27,050 bases of DNA. Origin: Pseudonocardiaceae bacterium (GTDB lineage Bacteria; Actinomycetota; Actinomycetes; Mycobacteriales; Pseudonocardiaceae). Where the stretch lies: the NCBI GenBank assembly GCA_025937115.1, contig JAICSB010000006.1:1-27050 (forward strand), read 5' to 3'. Below are positions 1 through 8,344 of this stretch, piece after piece. A model generated the notes under the pieces. The model saw only the letters and a program-made list of their open reading frames with translations, made no database searches and had not been told where the DNA came from. The first letter of the stretch is position 1. Every line of letters starts with the position of its first letter. The translations under genes and the position numbers were made by a program.

Positions 1-64
1 GGAGAGTTTGCAACTCGCGAAGAAGGTCACTCTCCGCCAGATCCTCGGGCCGCACACCTGACAC
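1..64 (-). CDS. DUF6158-like small protein, 5' end only (runs off the window)
   Basis: Reading leftward from a GTG at 64, the first 21 codons are open to the window edge and give VSGVRPEDLAESDLLREL followed by QTL. This resembles the opening of the small actinobacterial DUF6158 proteins (a 'GV-P-DL---DL-REL--LH' pattern recalled from memory). The start is well supported: a GAGGAGG ribosome binding site lies six bases upstream. The rest of the gene is outside the window, so the function cannot be judged. The family itself has no known role. Confidence 0.55.
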   Translation of the reverse strand, partial: MSGVRPEDLAESDLLRELQTL

Positions 65-746
65 GTCGTCCTCCTCGCCGCCGCCACTTATCCGGTGACA
101 GTAGCGCGCAGAGGCGTTGAATGAGGACGGTGAGCGTCGGCGTTCCAGCCCACTGTTCGGCTCCGGTTTACCCGGTGGGCGTGCTCGTGATGGGCGGTCG
201 CAGCCAGCACGACTGGGAGCACACCGTGCCCAAGACCACCCGCGGCGGCCGCGGATCAGCGTCACCTACCGGCACACCTCAGCCGTTCACAGCACCGCGG
301 CGATGAGCGCGACGAGCGGTGGCACGCTCTGGGCCAGCGCCCCGCCGAGACCTAACCGGTCGGCGATGAGCAGCACGAGGCCCCCGCGGCGCGTCGACCT
401 CGAAAAGCTCGTAGTGACCGTCGGTGTGTCCCGCGTCGATCTTCACGGTGAGGACCGCGTCCAGGGCGGTGAGCTCGGCGCCTTCACCTGCGGCGGTGTG
501 CTGAACCCGGTACCTCATGCCAACGACGTTACGAGATCGCTTCCTGGTCATGCGGCGAAGATCCATGGCTCCGCCGCCGCTGTGGCCGCCCTCGGTGGGC
601 CGGCTGACGTCACATGCTGACCGTCCAGCTCAGCCGCAGTATGTAGCTCGCGGCGGCGGCTGCGGGCTGTCCCTTGGTGCGCCGTGGAGGCGGGTGCGTA
701 AGGTGTCGGTCCGTAACCCGGAGACCACGATAGGTAAGGTGACGGC
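65..746. other. Gene-poor stretch with one decayed cupin remnant
   Basis: Between the partial gene on the left and the rightward gene at 747 I see no intact gene. The only protein-like signal is the cupin remnant listed separately (287-518, minus). Overlapping open frames on the plus strand have arginine/proline-rich composition typical of GC-rich shadows. Confidence 0.5.
287..518 (-). pseudogene. Cupin-like N-terminal fragment joined out of frame to a hydrophobic C-terminal tail
   Basis: From an ATG at 518 the minus strand reads about 46 residues (MRYRVQHTAAGEGAEL..., then GHYELFEVDAPRG) that look like the first strands of a small cupin-fold protein; 'YELFEV-AP-G' is a common cupin opening. 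Near 378 the frame breaks. A second frame continues as a hydrophobic segment (LVLLIADRLGLGG...VALIAAVL) to a TGA at 287-289. The metal-binding histidine motif expected in a cupin is absent. This is probably two unrelated gene ends fused by a deletion, or one gene with a frameshift. The start has no good ribosome binding site. Confidence 0.4.
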
Positions 747-1538
747 ATGGCGCTTCGACAGCAGCAGCAGTTGTCCCCACGCCGCGAAGCTGTCACGTTG
801 ACTCGGAAGTCAGTCGCTCAGCGTCACAGTGATCAAGCAGAGAGGTGGCTGGACCGCACCACGTTCGAGGAGCTGATCCACCCGCCGCTGGCCGAGACCG
901 TCGAGGCGTTGCGATCCGAATCCAAGACCCGAGTCGATCTCAAGGCCACCGTCACGCCAGTCCCGACGACGGTCGAAGCTTCCGAACTCTCCGGTGCCGA
1001 CGTTCACGCACCGGCCCAGAGTCCGGTGCCACGGCGGCTGTCCATGGCCACCATCTCGCCGGGATCCGCAGACGTCCGGGAGCGCCGGCGTGCGCCGCGG
1101 CGGTTCACGCGGTTCGCGGCAGCGGGGATTCTCGCCCTCGTCGGGGGGGCGGCGTCCGTTCCGCTGATAACGGCTCACAGCGGCTCCATCGCTACGACCG
1201 CCGTCAGGAACCCGGCGCCGGTAGCCCCGGTGGCTGCCATCCCGGCACCGGACCTCGGCGACAGCCCGCCAGATGAAAACCTCAACGCAGCGCCCGCCGC
1301 CGCACCGAACACACCAGCCGAGGGCACCGCCCCGTCAGCCGTTACCCCGGTGCGCACACCTCAAACCGGTCGGAGCACCAGCCGATCCAGACCTCCGACC
1401 ACCATGATGACCTCTCCTGCTCCGCGGACCCCCGAGATCCCGCCTGAGGCCTACGCCGTATGGTCGCGCATGGCTGAGCTCAGCGCGAATGATCAGGCCA
1501 GGACACGCTTTCATCGAGACGCTGCACCGCGCCGGTAA
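747..1538 (+). CDS. Hypothetical single-pass membrane protein, Pro/Ala-rich
   Basis: A 263-residue protein that I do not recognise. It has a polar N-terminal region (1-118, with a short helical 'FEELIHPPLAETVEALR' stretch), a basic patch (RERRRAPRRFTR, 111-122), one hydrophobic segment (about 124-143) and a low-complexity Pro/Ala/Thr tail of about 95 residues, ending in a small conserved-looking motif (PPEAYAVWSRMAEL). The topology suggests a cytoplasmic N-terminus and an exported disordered tail, like anti-sigma-factor or anchor-type actinobacterial proteins. That likeness is architectural only. An AAGGTGA ribosome binding site precedes the ATG. The gene converges with the serine hydrolase, whose end is 13 bp away, leaving no room for separate terminators. 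Confidence 0.6.
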   Translation: MALRQQQQLSPRREAVTLTRKSVAQRHSDQAERWLDRTTFEELIHPPLAETVEALRSESKTRVDLKATVTPVPTTVEASELSGADVHAPAQSPVPRRLSMATISPGSADVRERRRAPRRFTRFAAAGILALVGGAASVPLITAHSGSIATTAVRNPAPVAPVAAIPAPDLGDSPPDENLNAAPAAAPNTPAEGTAPSAVTPVRTPQTGRSTSRSRPPTTMMTSPAPRTPEIPPEAYAVWSRMAELSANDQARTRFHRDAAPRR

Positions 1539-1551
1539 CGTCCCGGGGTTA

Positions 1552-2574
1552 TCAGTCCGCCCGCAAGTCATCAGGTGCGGCGTCGGGGACGAAAGGTGAT
1601 AACGACCGGCACAGACGGGTGATCGTGGCTGCGGCCTGCGGCCACGTCGTGTGCGTCGGGTAGGTGGTGAAGACCACGACGATGCTGCGCTCGCCCGGAC
1701 CGATCGTTCCGGTGGTGTGCAGCAGCGGGCTGACCAGGTCCGGCGGCTGGTTAGGTTCCTCCTTCATGGCGTGAACCGGTCCGGCGAACTCGCCCATACC
1801 GGCACGGTCTTCGAAGCACCGCTGGCCGTCCGGCACGGTCGCACCCCAACCCGACCAGCCCTGTTTGACACCCCACGGCCGGGCGAATACCTGCGGGATA
1901 CCGAAAGACTGATCGCGGCCGTCCTCGGCGCACCGGGTCGAGGCGTGCAGGTTACCGATGATGAAGTCCCGATACTTGATAGGCGCCACGTCCAGGATGT
2001 AGTGATAAATCTTCGCGACGTCCGCGGCTGAAGTCACCGTGTAACCCCAGAATCCGCGCTGTTCGGGGGCTGGGGGCGACGTGTCCGGCAGCCCGATGAG
2101 CGTGGTCATCCGGTTGACGATGTCGGTGAACCCGCCCCGCACCCAGAAGACACTAGCCGCGTAATCCCAGCTGCCCCGCAGCATTGTGCGCAGCGCGAGG
2201 ATGTCCATGCGCTGCCCATCGGTGGTGGCTTGCTCCAGGTCCAGTACCGGATCGTGCTGAAGGAGATAATCCAATGCGATGAGAAGTTTGACCACCGATG
2301 CTGTGCGAAACCGGACGTGCGGGTCCCGCACAACGATGAAGTCCTCTTGCTCTCGATCATAAACTGCGAAGCTGGTTGTGACACCCGGCGGCACTACCAC
2401 CAAGGATCCGAGATCCTCGGCGCTCACCGGACCCGCCGCGGCCGGGGACGACCCAATGACGACGGTCGCGACGCAAACGAGCACGCTGGTTAGTCCGGCG
2501 CTCAGAAGTCTCACGATGCGGCATGCTAAACTATTGGCATTCGATGCGGAGCCGCGCTCACCGCGCCGCGGCAC
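1552..2574 (-). CDS. Secreted serine hydrolase, class A beta-lactamase-like fold
   Basis: A 340-residue exported protein with a hydrophobic signal region at residues 21-41 and an AAA-G-type cleavage region near 45-48. The active-site motif is TASVVK (Ser93, Lys96), matching the SxxK of penicillin-binding and beta-lactamase-fold enzymes. 'YAASVFW' stands where the SDN loop is expected, and 'GVKQGWSG' resembles the KTG strand. Known members are beta-lactamases, D,D-peptidases and esterases. Because the SDN/KTG elements are not canonical, I call it a serine hydrolase and not a beta-lactamase. The GTG at 2574 starts five bases after the stop of the broken STAND gene, suggesting they were one transcript. 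A GTG at 2514 would give a tidier signal peptide. Neither start has a strong ribosome binding site. Confidence 0.8.
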   Translation of the reverse strand: MPRRGERGSASNANSLACRIVRLLSAGLTSVLVCVATVVIGSSPAAAGPVSAEDLGSLVVVPPGVTTSFAVYDREQEDFIVVRDPHVRFRTASVVKLLIALDYLLQHDPVLDLEQATTDGQRMDILALRTMLRGSWDYAASVFWVRGGFTDIVNRMTTLIGLPDTSPPAPEQRGFWGYTVTSAADVAKIYHYILDVAPIKYRDFIIGNLHASTRCAEDGRDQSFGIPQVFARPWGVKQGWSGWGATVPDGQRCFEDRAGMGEFAGPVHAMKEEPNQPPDLVSPLLHTTGTIGPGERSIVVVFTTYPTHTTWPQAAATITRLCRSLSPFVPDAAPDDLRAD

Positions 2575-2579
2575 GCGTT

Positions 2580-3988
2580 TCAGCTACCGGCTTGGACCAC
2601 CTTCAGCTCCGCCGAGACGGTACGCCCTGATGCCAGCCCGGTGACGGTGGCGGTGTAGTCCCCCGGAGGATCGTTGTCCCGGAGGGTGCCGCTCAAAGAT
2701 CGGACCGGGTGACTTGTTGCCATCTGAGTCGGTGGAGAAGGCGCCCATCACGCCGTCGGACGGGCCGGTCCAGGAGAATCGCACGGCCTCCCCGGGAGAG
2801 AACCCCGAAGCGGTGACGAAGTAGGTATCACCAATCTTGACCTGGGCGGTCGATAACACCAACCGGGCCGCGCCGGTGCCCGTATGGACGATGAGCGGCT
2901 TCAGTAAGGCGAATGCCGAAGCCCCGACCGCGATGACCAATGCAGTCAGCAGTAGCCAGCGTCGCGGTCGGCGGCGATCGGTGCTAGACGCGCGGCCGGG
3001 TGAGGTGGCGCGTGGTCGAGTTGACCGTTGGACGGTCGCGGCGGATGGTGAGCGAGGCGGCACCGTCGTATCGCGCGCAACGACGTATTCGGGATTTATA
3101 TCTATAACTGGGTGACCCAGCTCGTCGGCCGCGACCTCTGCGGCGTAGCGGCGGATCTGGTCATGCATGCGCCACCGCTCCGGCTGGCTGGACTCCAGCA
3201 GATGCATCCTTGCCAGCGCGTGACCAGTTCAGCGGCCGGGCGGGCGGGGTCATCGGCCATCAGCACAGCGATGATCTGCAACGCCAACAGCACATGCCCG
3301 CACAAGCGCGCCAACTCTGCGGCCGCCGCCGGATCTGCGCCCAGCCGGGGGTCGCCGGGACGACGGGTGCCCAGTAACTCGATGGCGAGGTCGAGTGTCA
3401 GCGCGTCAACCTCCAGTCGCCGCGCGCCGGGTAGCTCCTCCAGGGCATGCCGGGAGGTGATCAGGACCCGATGCGCCGCACCGGTGGGCAACAGCCGGAT
3501 TACCTGGTCGGTGTCGTCGGCGTTGTCCACCACCAGCAGCACCGGCCGGGACACCTGGTCGAGATGAGACATCAGACTGTGGTAAGCGCTGGCCTGTTCA
3601 TCGACGGTGGCCGGCAGGACAGCGACCGGCCAGTCCGCATCCAGGGCGCGCAGCAGCGAGACGTACGCCCGCTCCGGCGCCACCTGGGCGATCGCCTGGG
3701 GGTCATAGCCATGCAGGTGTCGACGATCACCGCCCCACCGGGAAACCAGCCGCGCTCGACCGCGGTCCGGGCCGCCTGCCAGGCCAGCGCGGACTTACCC
3801 ACCCCAGCCATCCCCGACACGACTATCCCCGCCGGCGCCGCTGTGCGCCGCGGGTCAAGCAGGGCCAGCAGCGCGGCGAGTTCCTGATCGCGACGCACGA
3901 ACCCGCACGACGACGGTTGATCCTCGACGGTAACCGGCATCACTACTGCAGCCGCGTGCGCCACCTCACGGACCAAGCTCGCCGCCAC
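2580..3988 (-). pseudogene. Broken STAND (NB-ARC type) ATPase with membrane/Ig-like tail
   Basis: Pieces of one gene lie in three frames. The start is a GTG at 3988 with GGGAG five bases upstream. The first piece has a Walker A motif GMAGVGKSA (residues 59-67). At 3717-3718 two extra bases (a GT/GT duplication) break the frame; removing them restores the family motif VDLHGYDP. The second piece carries Walker B (VLLVVDNADD) and the sensor region (HRVLITSRHALEELPG). Near 3220 the reading jumps frame directly to ARMHLLESSQPERWRMHDQIRRYA, the MHD-like end of the winged-helix region, so most of that domain is deleted as well. Then come a transmembrane segment and an Ig-like domain (ASGFSPGEAVRFSW), with a third frameshift near 2700, before a TGA at 2580-2582. 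STAND ATPases are signalling switches; this copy cannot make a whole one. Confidence 0.8.
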
Positions 3989-4060
3989 CGCTACTCCCGT
4001 TCACAGTCCTGTTGTGAGGGCCGCCCCATTAGGGCTCATGCACAGCCCGATGCAGAGGGA

Positions 4061-4600
4061 TCAGAGCCAGCCGATACGGGCGCTGGTCAACTCCTCATCC
4101 CCTGACGCACTCGCCAACTGCCCCGCCTTCACCCGGTCAAGTAGCCTCCGCAGCGCGTCAATGATCTCGGGAACGGCCTGTCGGAGCGCGTCGGCGTCAC
4201 CGCTGCCGACATCGACCGATGCCATCCCAGCGTGTTCAAGGAGGGCGTCGAGGTCCGATAGACGGGCACCCACCCAGTCAAGCGGTCGGGTTGCCAGCCC
4301 CTCGACGAAGCAACGCGGGCCCGGCTCCCACCCCCGGAAGGCCGGGTGATGGTGCGCACGGTCCAAGCTGCCTGGGGGGCCCGCTACCGCCTCCAACAGG
4401 TCAGCCCGCCACACGGGCCGGTCGACCATGATCGGCCGAGCCGAATAGATCGAGCCCTTCAACTCCCCCGGTTCGACCAGCCGTACCTCAAGGCGGACAC
4501 CACGCTCAGCGCCCTCCTGGCCCGGCAACGGATCGGGGTCGACGAAGTACAAGTCACCCATCACCACACCGACTCGCTCGAACCCAAAGACGTAAAACAT
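4061..4600 (-). CDS. Conserved hypothetical protein
   Basis: A 179-residue soluble protein starting at an ATG with a textbook AAGGAGG six bases upstream, which decides the start over an in-frame codon 75 bases earlier. It begins MFYVFGFERVGVVMGDLYFV, is rich in Asp/Glu, contains HHHPAFRGWEPG, and has a helical C-terminal half with regular Leu/Ala spacing (SDLDALLEHAG, EIIDALRRLLDRVK). I know no function; the sequence looks conserved because its motifs are compact and not low-complexity. It lies 72 bp upstream of the broken STAND gene on the same strand, so they may once have been co-transcribed. Confidence 0.75.
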   Translation of the reverse strand: MFYVFGFERVGVVMGDLYFVDPDPLPGQEGAERGVRLEVRLVEPGELKGSIYSARPIMVDRPVWRADLLEAVAGPPGSLDRAHHHPAFRGWEPGPRCFVEGLATRPLDWVGARLSDLDALLEHAGMASVDVGSGDADALRQAVPEIIDALRRLLDRVKAGQLASASGDEELTSARIGWL

Positions 4601-4846
4601 GACGCCCTCCTTGGTCTCGCCGCTGATCACACCAACAGCGAAGTATGGGCAAGGTGCCCCCAAACCGATCCTCAATGCTCCATTAGGGCGAAGCGTTCGC
4701 CAACTTTCCGCGGTGTCGCGTACCTTAACAAAAGGTTAATCGACAGTAAACTCTGGCTAGTTCTGTGACGATTGCATTGGGTACGGGCACAGTGTGTAAC
4801 CGTGAAGCTCGTACGCACGTCTGAGGTTGTTGGGGAGAGTGACATC

Positions 4847-5470
4847 GTGGCTCGCCAAATGATCCTTACCGCGAAGTTTGCTGTTCAGGCCGACTGGACC
4901 GCTACCACTCAGGCCGTCGGGACACTTCTCGCCGTCTTGGTCGGCATTGTCGGGTTCATATTCGTGTGGGAGCAGATTCGCAATCTCAGACTGGAACTAC
5001 AGTGTGAAGCCAACGGCAAGATTTACGCTGAGCACACCGAGATAATGAAAATATTCGTGGACAAGCCACATCTGAGACAGTACTTTTTTGAAAACGCTGA
5101 GATTGAGCAGGGCAGCACTGATTACGACGCGGTTCACGCCATTGCACATATGGTGTGCTGCTACTTCGAGCATGTACTGCTTCAGTTAGACAACGTCCCG
5201 AAGTTTGTTCGACAGGGTTGGGTAGATTATGCACGATTCATTTACCACCTCAGTCCGGCCACTCGTGCCTGCTTCGTGGACTATCGAAGATTCAATGTGT
5301 ACGTGCAGGAAATGGATGAGATGCTGCAAGGCCATGGCACATTTACAATACCCGCACGCCAACGCCGCAGACGCGCCGCCCCTGCCATGATATTCCCGAC
5401 GCGATTGGATGGTGCAACGGCGGCGGAGGTTACTGGCACCGCAGCCTTACGCAAGACATCAGCACAGTGA
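4847..5470 (+). CDS. Hypothetical single-pass membrane protein (DUF4760-like layout)
   Basis: A 207-residue protein starting at a GTG with GGGGAGAG seven bases upstream; an in-frame TTG at 4772 is less likely. It has one N-terminal transmembrane helix (TLLAVLVGIVGFIFVWEQI), a heptad-like stretch, then a cytoplasmic helical domain with HTEIMKIFVDKPHLRQYFFEN and HMVCCYFEHVLLQL. Short membrane proteins with this 'helix plus HxE...KP.LR.YF' layout are common in bacteria (often filed under DUF4760-type families), without known function. The base composition is visibly less GC-rich than the neighbours, which may indicate separate acquisition. Its TGA overlaps the GTG of the amidohydrolase (GTGA), so the two are probably translationally coupled. 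Confidence 0.75.
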   Translation: MARQMILTAKFAVQADWTATTQAVGTLLAVLVGIVGFIFVWEQIRNLRLELQCEANGKIYAEHTEIMKIFVDKPHLRQYFFENAEIEQGSTDYDAVHAIAHMVCCYFEHVLLQLDNVPKFVRQGWVDYARFIYHLSPATRACFVDYRRFNVYVQEMDEMLQGHGTFTIPARQRRRRAAPAMIFPTRLDGATAAEVTGTAALRKTSAQ

Positions 5471-6642
5471 TAGCGATAAGGGCACGGCGGGTGTTCGACG
5501 GTGAACGGATTGTGCCCGACGCTGAGGCGGTGCTTATCGAGCGCACTCGTATTGTCGGCGTTGCCCCATCCGGGATGCCACTGCCCGAAGGATGCGACGT
5601 GGTCGATTTCCCGGACGCGACGCTGCTACCCGGATTGATCGATACGCACGTGCATCTCTGCGGCGATGGCGGCCACGGCGCGCTCGACCGCCTGCCCACT
5701 TTCAGTGCTGAGGAGATGACTGCGGTCATCGAGGATTCGCTGCGTGCCCACCTCGCTTCCGGGGTGACGACGGTGCGGGACCTCGGGGACCGAAGCTGGG
5801 CGGTGATCGACTGGCGCGACCGCAACCGGGGCGATACCGGAATGCCGACCGCGGGGCCGCCGATCACGAGCCCGGGTGGGCATTGCTGGAACATGGGTGG
5901 CCAGGCCCGAGGCGTCGATGAGTTGTGCCGTGCGGTGCAGCACCGCGCCGAGCGGGGTGTGGACATCGTGAAGATCATGGCCAGCGGTGGCATCAGCACG
6001 CCGGGCACTGATGCGTTCGTTCCCCAGTTCACCATCGAGGAGCTGCGTGCGGTCGTTGGCGCAGCACACGGCGCTGGGTTGCTCGTCACCGCCCATGCGC
6101 ATCCTCTGACGGCGATCCGAGATGCGGTCGCTGCCGGCGTCGACGCCATCGAGCACGGCACGTTCGCCACCGAAACCGGGATCGAGCTGCCCGACACCGT
6201 CGTCGCGTCCTTGGTCGAGTCCGCGATCCCGGTCTGCCCCACGCTGGGCAAAGCATGGGGTGTCGTCCTTACGCCTGCTTCTCTGGAGTTCCTGCGTAAG
6301 ACCGGGCTGACCTACCAGGTGCGGGTGCAGACCGTTGGCCAGTTGCACCGGGCCGGGGTGTACCTGGTGTCCGGCTCCGACGGCGGTATCAACCCGAGTA
6401 GGCGACACGGCGGGCTGCCCGAGGCGGTGATCGATCTTGTTGCTGGTGGCGTGTGCACCGCCGATGCCCTCGCGTCGGCTACCGCACTCGCAGCCAAGGC
6501 GTGCGGCGTCGCTGATCGGAAAGGTTGTCTAGCGGCGGACTTCGATGCCGACTTGCTCCTCGTCGATGGCGACCCGTTGGCCGATATCACTGCCCTGCGA
6601 AACCCGGCAGCCGTCTACCTGCGCGGCCACCGCACAACGTGA
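5467..6642 (+). CDS. Amidohydrolase family protein (imidazolonepropionase/prolidase-like)
   Basis: A 391-residue cytoplasmic metal-dependent hydrolase of the amidohydrolase superfamily. Visible ligands: HVH (His61, His63), the lysine expected to be carboxylated (Lys169 in VDIVKIMASGG), His210 and His212 in TAHAHP, His230 in IEHGTF, and Asp305 in SGSDGG. Together they predict a two-metal active site. N- and C-terminal strands form the usual small beta-sandwich. Family members hydrolyse imidazolonepropionate, X-Pro dipeptides, organophosphates or lactams; the substrate cannot be read from the sequence. It starts at a GTG inside the stop codon of the upstream membrane-protein gene (four-base overlap). 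A weak hairpin around 6751-6776 follows. Confidence 0.9.
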   Translation: MIAIRARRVFDGERIVPDAEAVLIERTRIVGVAPSGMPLPEGCDVVDFPDATLLPGLIDTHVHLCGDGGHGALDRLPTFSAEEMTAVIEDSLRAHLASGVTTVRDLGDRSWAVIDWRDRNRGDTGMPTAGPPITSPGGHCWNMGGQARGVDELCRAVQHRAERGVDIVKIMASGGISTPGTDAFVPQFTIEELRAVVGAAHGAGLLVTAHAHPLTAIRDAVAAGVDAIEHGTFATETGIELPDTVVASLVESAIPVCPTLGKAWGVVLTPASLEFLRKTGLTYQVRVQTVGQLHRAGVYLVSGSDGGINPSRRHGGLPEAVIDLVAGGVCTADALASATALAAKACGVADRKGCLAADFDADLLLVDGDPLADITALRNPAAVYLRGHRTT

Positions 6643-6797
6643 ACGCGCCGGGTCGCGGCGTCGGACAACGCCCGACCACTGCCCACCGATTGCGTGATCA
6701 CCTCCGACCCTCCCGTTGTGCGGTCAGGACCACCGCCGGTTCGGCCGCTTGCCATGCGGCAGTGCCGCCATCTGGCATGTACTACGAGGAATGGCTG

Positions 6798-7223
6798 CTA
6801 GCGGCGTTGCGCGCTGGCGGTCAGCGAGTCCGGTGCGTGAGGGCTGTTGTCGAGAGTTGAGTGGTTATCTTGCTCCGGGCGACGGTGACCGTTACCTGTC
6901 TGCTGGAACACCAGTGCGAGCTCGGCGCCCGAGTCGAGGAGTAGCAGCAACGGCTGACCGAGTTGGATTCGCGCTGGTGCGCGATTTTTCCTGCCGGCCC
7001 GGTAAGTTGATCTCCTGGGAGTCGGTAGTGTCGGATCGAGCGGCAAAGCAGCCCGGGTACCCTCCGTGATTTCGGTCGATCGTACCGTTTTTTCCGCTTT
7101 ATCGATCCGTCGCCTGTCGCGTCTAGCCAGCAAGGCAAGACCGGCAACTCCTATGACCACACAGGACAATCCTACGATAAGTAGGACCATCGCCAATGCC
7201 AGCGTCTGGATTATTTGTCCCAT
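6798..7223 (-). CDS. Possible small single-pass membrane protein
   Basis: From an ATG at 7223 the minus strand encodes 141 residues beginning MGQIIQTLALAMVLLIVG and continuing into CVVIGVAGLALLARRDRRR: one clear transmembrane helix with a strongly basic cytoplasmic edge, as the positive-inside rule predicts. AGAGGAT lies nine bases upstream. The remaining roughly 100 residues look like low-quality coding sequence, so the true protein may be shorter or a remnant. The same frame is open further upstream, but that part has no protein character. Confidence 0.35.
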   Translation of the reverse strand: MGQIIQTLALAMVLLIVGLSCVVIGVAGLALLARRDRRRIDKAEKTVRSTEITEGTRAALPLDPTLPTPRRSTYRAGRKNRAPARIQLGQPLLLLLDSGAELALVFQQTGNGHRRPEQDNHSTLDNSPHAPDSLTASAQRR

Positions 7224-7518
7224 TTTGGGTGATCCTCTCGTGCCCACGAGATCGGAGTTGGACGGACCCGGAATGCCCGAGACAGGCATTCCGGCCACGG
7301 ATACTCCTGCATTCTCTCCACAAACCCTTGCCCATGCCAGTGAAGCAACCAGACAAATCGAATGAAAGTGCCCGCTCGACGATGCCACCCGGGGCAGCTC
7401 CGACTGGGGGCTTCGCGGCGAGGTAATCCTCACCAGGTGGTCGCCGAGTTTCGACCTCAGGGTTGTCGAAGGCGCAATAGACCGCCGTAGTGTCGAACTC
7501 GGCGACGAGACGGCGCTG

Positions 7519-7584
7519 ACCGAAGCAGTCCCCGGCGACCGCCAACGATCGTAGGCGAATGCCACCAGAATTGCGCCGGGAGCC
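7519..7584. repeat. Diverged direct repeat, copy 1
   Basis: By eye, 48 of the first 59 aligned bases match 20431-20489 without gaps, including an exact 15-mer GGCGAATGCCACCAG. Most differences are transitions. The copy lies just downstream of the HIT gene's end. Its origin is unknown. Confidence 0.6.
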
Positions 7585-7634
7585 GACCGGTCGGGGATCG
7601 GCAAGCGGTACAAAGTCGACGAAGGCGAGGAGTG

Positions 7635-8072
7635 TCAGGGCCGGAGCCCGGCGATCAGCTCCTCGATCTCTGCTGGTGTGGCCCGGCGGGCAGCGTTCCA
7701 GTCGTCGACGGCGTGCCACGGCACCTCATCCGGCGTCTCCGGCCACCTGGGAAGCAGGTGGACGTGTAGGTGGCCGACCGTCGCTACATAGACGCGGGCT
7801 GCGCCCAGGTCCTTCAGGGCGCGAGAGCCAACGCTGATGGCCGCTCCGACTGCTGCGGCCTCCTCGGAGGTCAAAGCTGCGAAGTCAGCGGCATGTCGCC
7901 TCGGGCAGACGAGGAGGTGACCGGCGTAGGGCAGCGTCTCCTCAGAAGAGGGAGACCGGTGGAAGATCGCCACTAGACCTGCGTCGACGAGTCCCCCCGG
8001 CCACCTCAGTCGATGCGGTTCGAGCGGATCCGACAGACGTGTTTCGACCTCCCGGACGCACTGCCAGTCCAT
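7635..8072 (-). CDS. HIT-family protein (nucleotide hydrolase/transferase fold)
   Basis: About 145 residues containing the defining histidine triad HLHVHLL near the C-terminus, preceded by the family's strand/helix block GHLLVCPRRHAADFAAL. HIT proteins cleave or transfer nucleotide phosphates (Ap4A, AMP-lysine, nucleotide sugars) using the middle histidine as nucleophile; this sequence does not show which. The ATG at 8072 (MDWQCVREVETRLS) is my preferred start because residues beyond it lose family character. The frame is open to an ATG at 8309, and no good ribosome binding site settles the matter. It is alone in its strand block, followed by the repeat at 7519-7584. Confidence 0.8.
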   Translation of the reverse strand: MDWQCVREVETRLSDPLEPHRLRWPGGLVDAGLVAIFHRSPSSEETLPYAGHLLVCPRRHAADFAALTSEEAAAVGAAISVGSRALKDLGAARVYVATVGHLHVHLLPRWPETPDEVPWHAVDDWNAARRATPAEIEELIAGLRP

Positions 8073-8344
8073 GTCGATGCGGCACGGCTCGATCGTCGTG
8101 TGCCCATTTACTGGACCGTCGTAGGACCGAACAGCCGGTGGGTAGAGACGAAACCGATGTAGCGCCGGTGAGGGGACGTCGGCCAGCCCCGCCGTGACCA
8201 GACAAATGCAACCAGCCGCAGAGATGTCGATTACCGACTGGAACCCCAAGTGAGACCCTGCGCGAGAACTGCGCCGCGCCAGTGGCACCACGCACCGGCT
8301 GGGCCTCATCTGGTGTTAATGCACGGTCACGTATTTAGGTCGAA

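Larger units (their letters stand above)
6643..7634. other. About 1 kb without a confident gene
   Basis: This holds a weak imperfect hairpin (6751-6776) that might end the amidohydrolase transcript, one possible small membrane protein on the minus strand (listed separately), and a 66-bp segment at 7519-7584 repeated near the tRNA fragment. Long overlapping frames on both strands with arginine/serine-rich composition suggest eroded coding sequence, but I cannot name a family. Confidence 0.5.

Noticed and set aside
6751..6776. Imperfect hairpin after the amidohydrolase
   Set aside because: Only a 4-bp outer and a 4-bp inner stem with bulges; too weak to list as a terminator.
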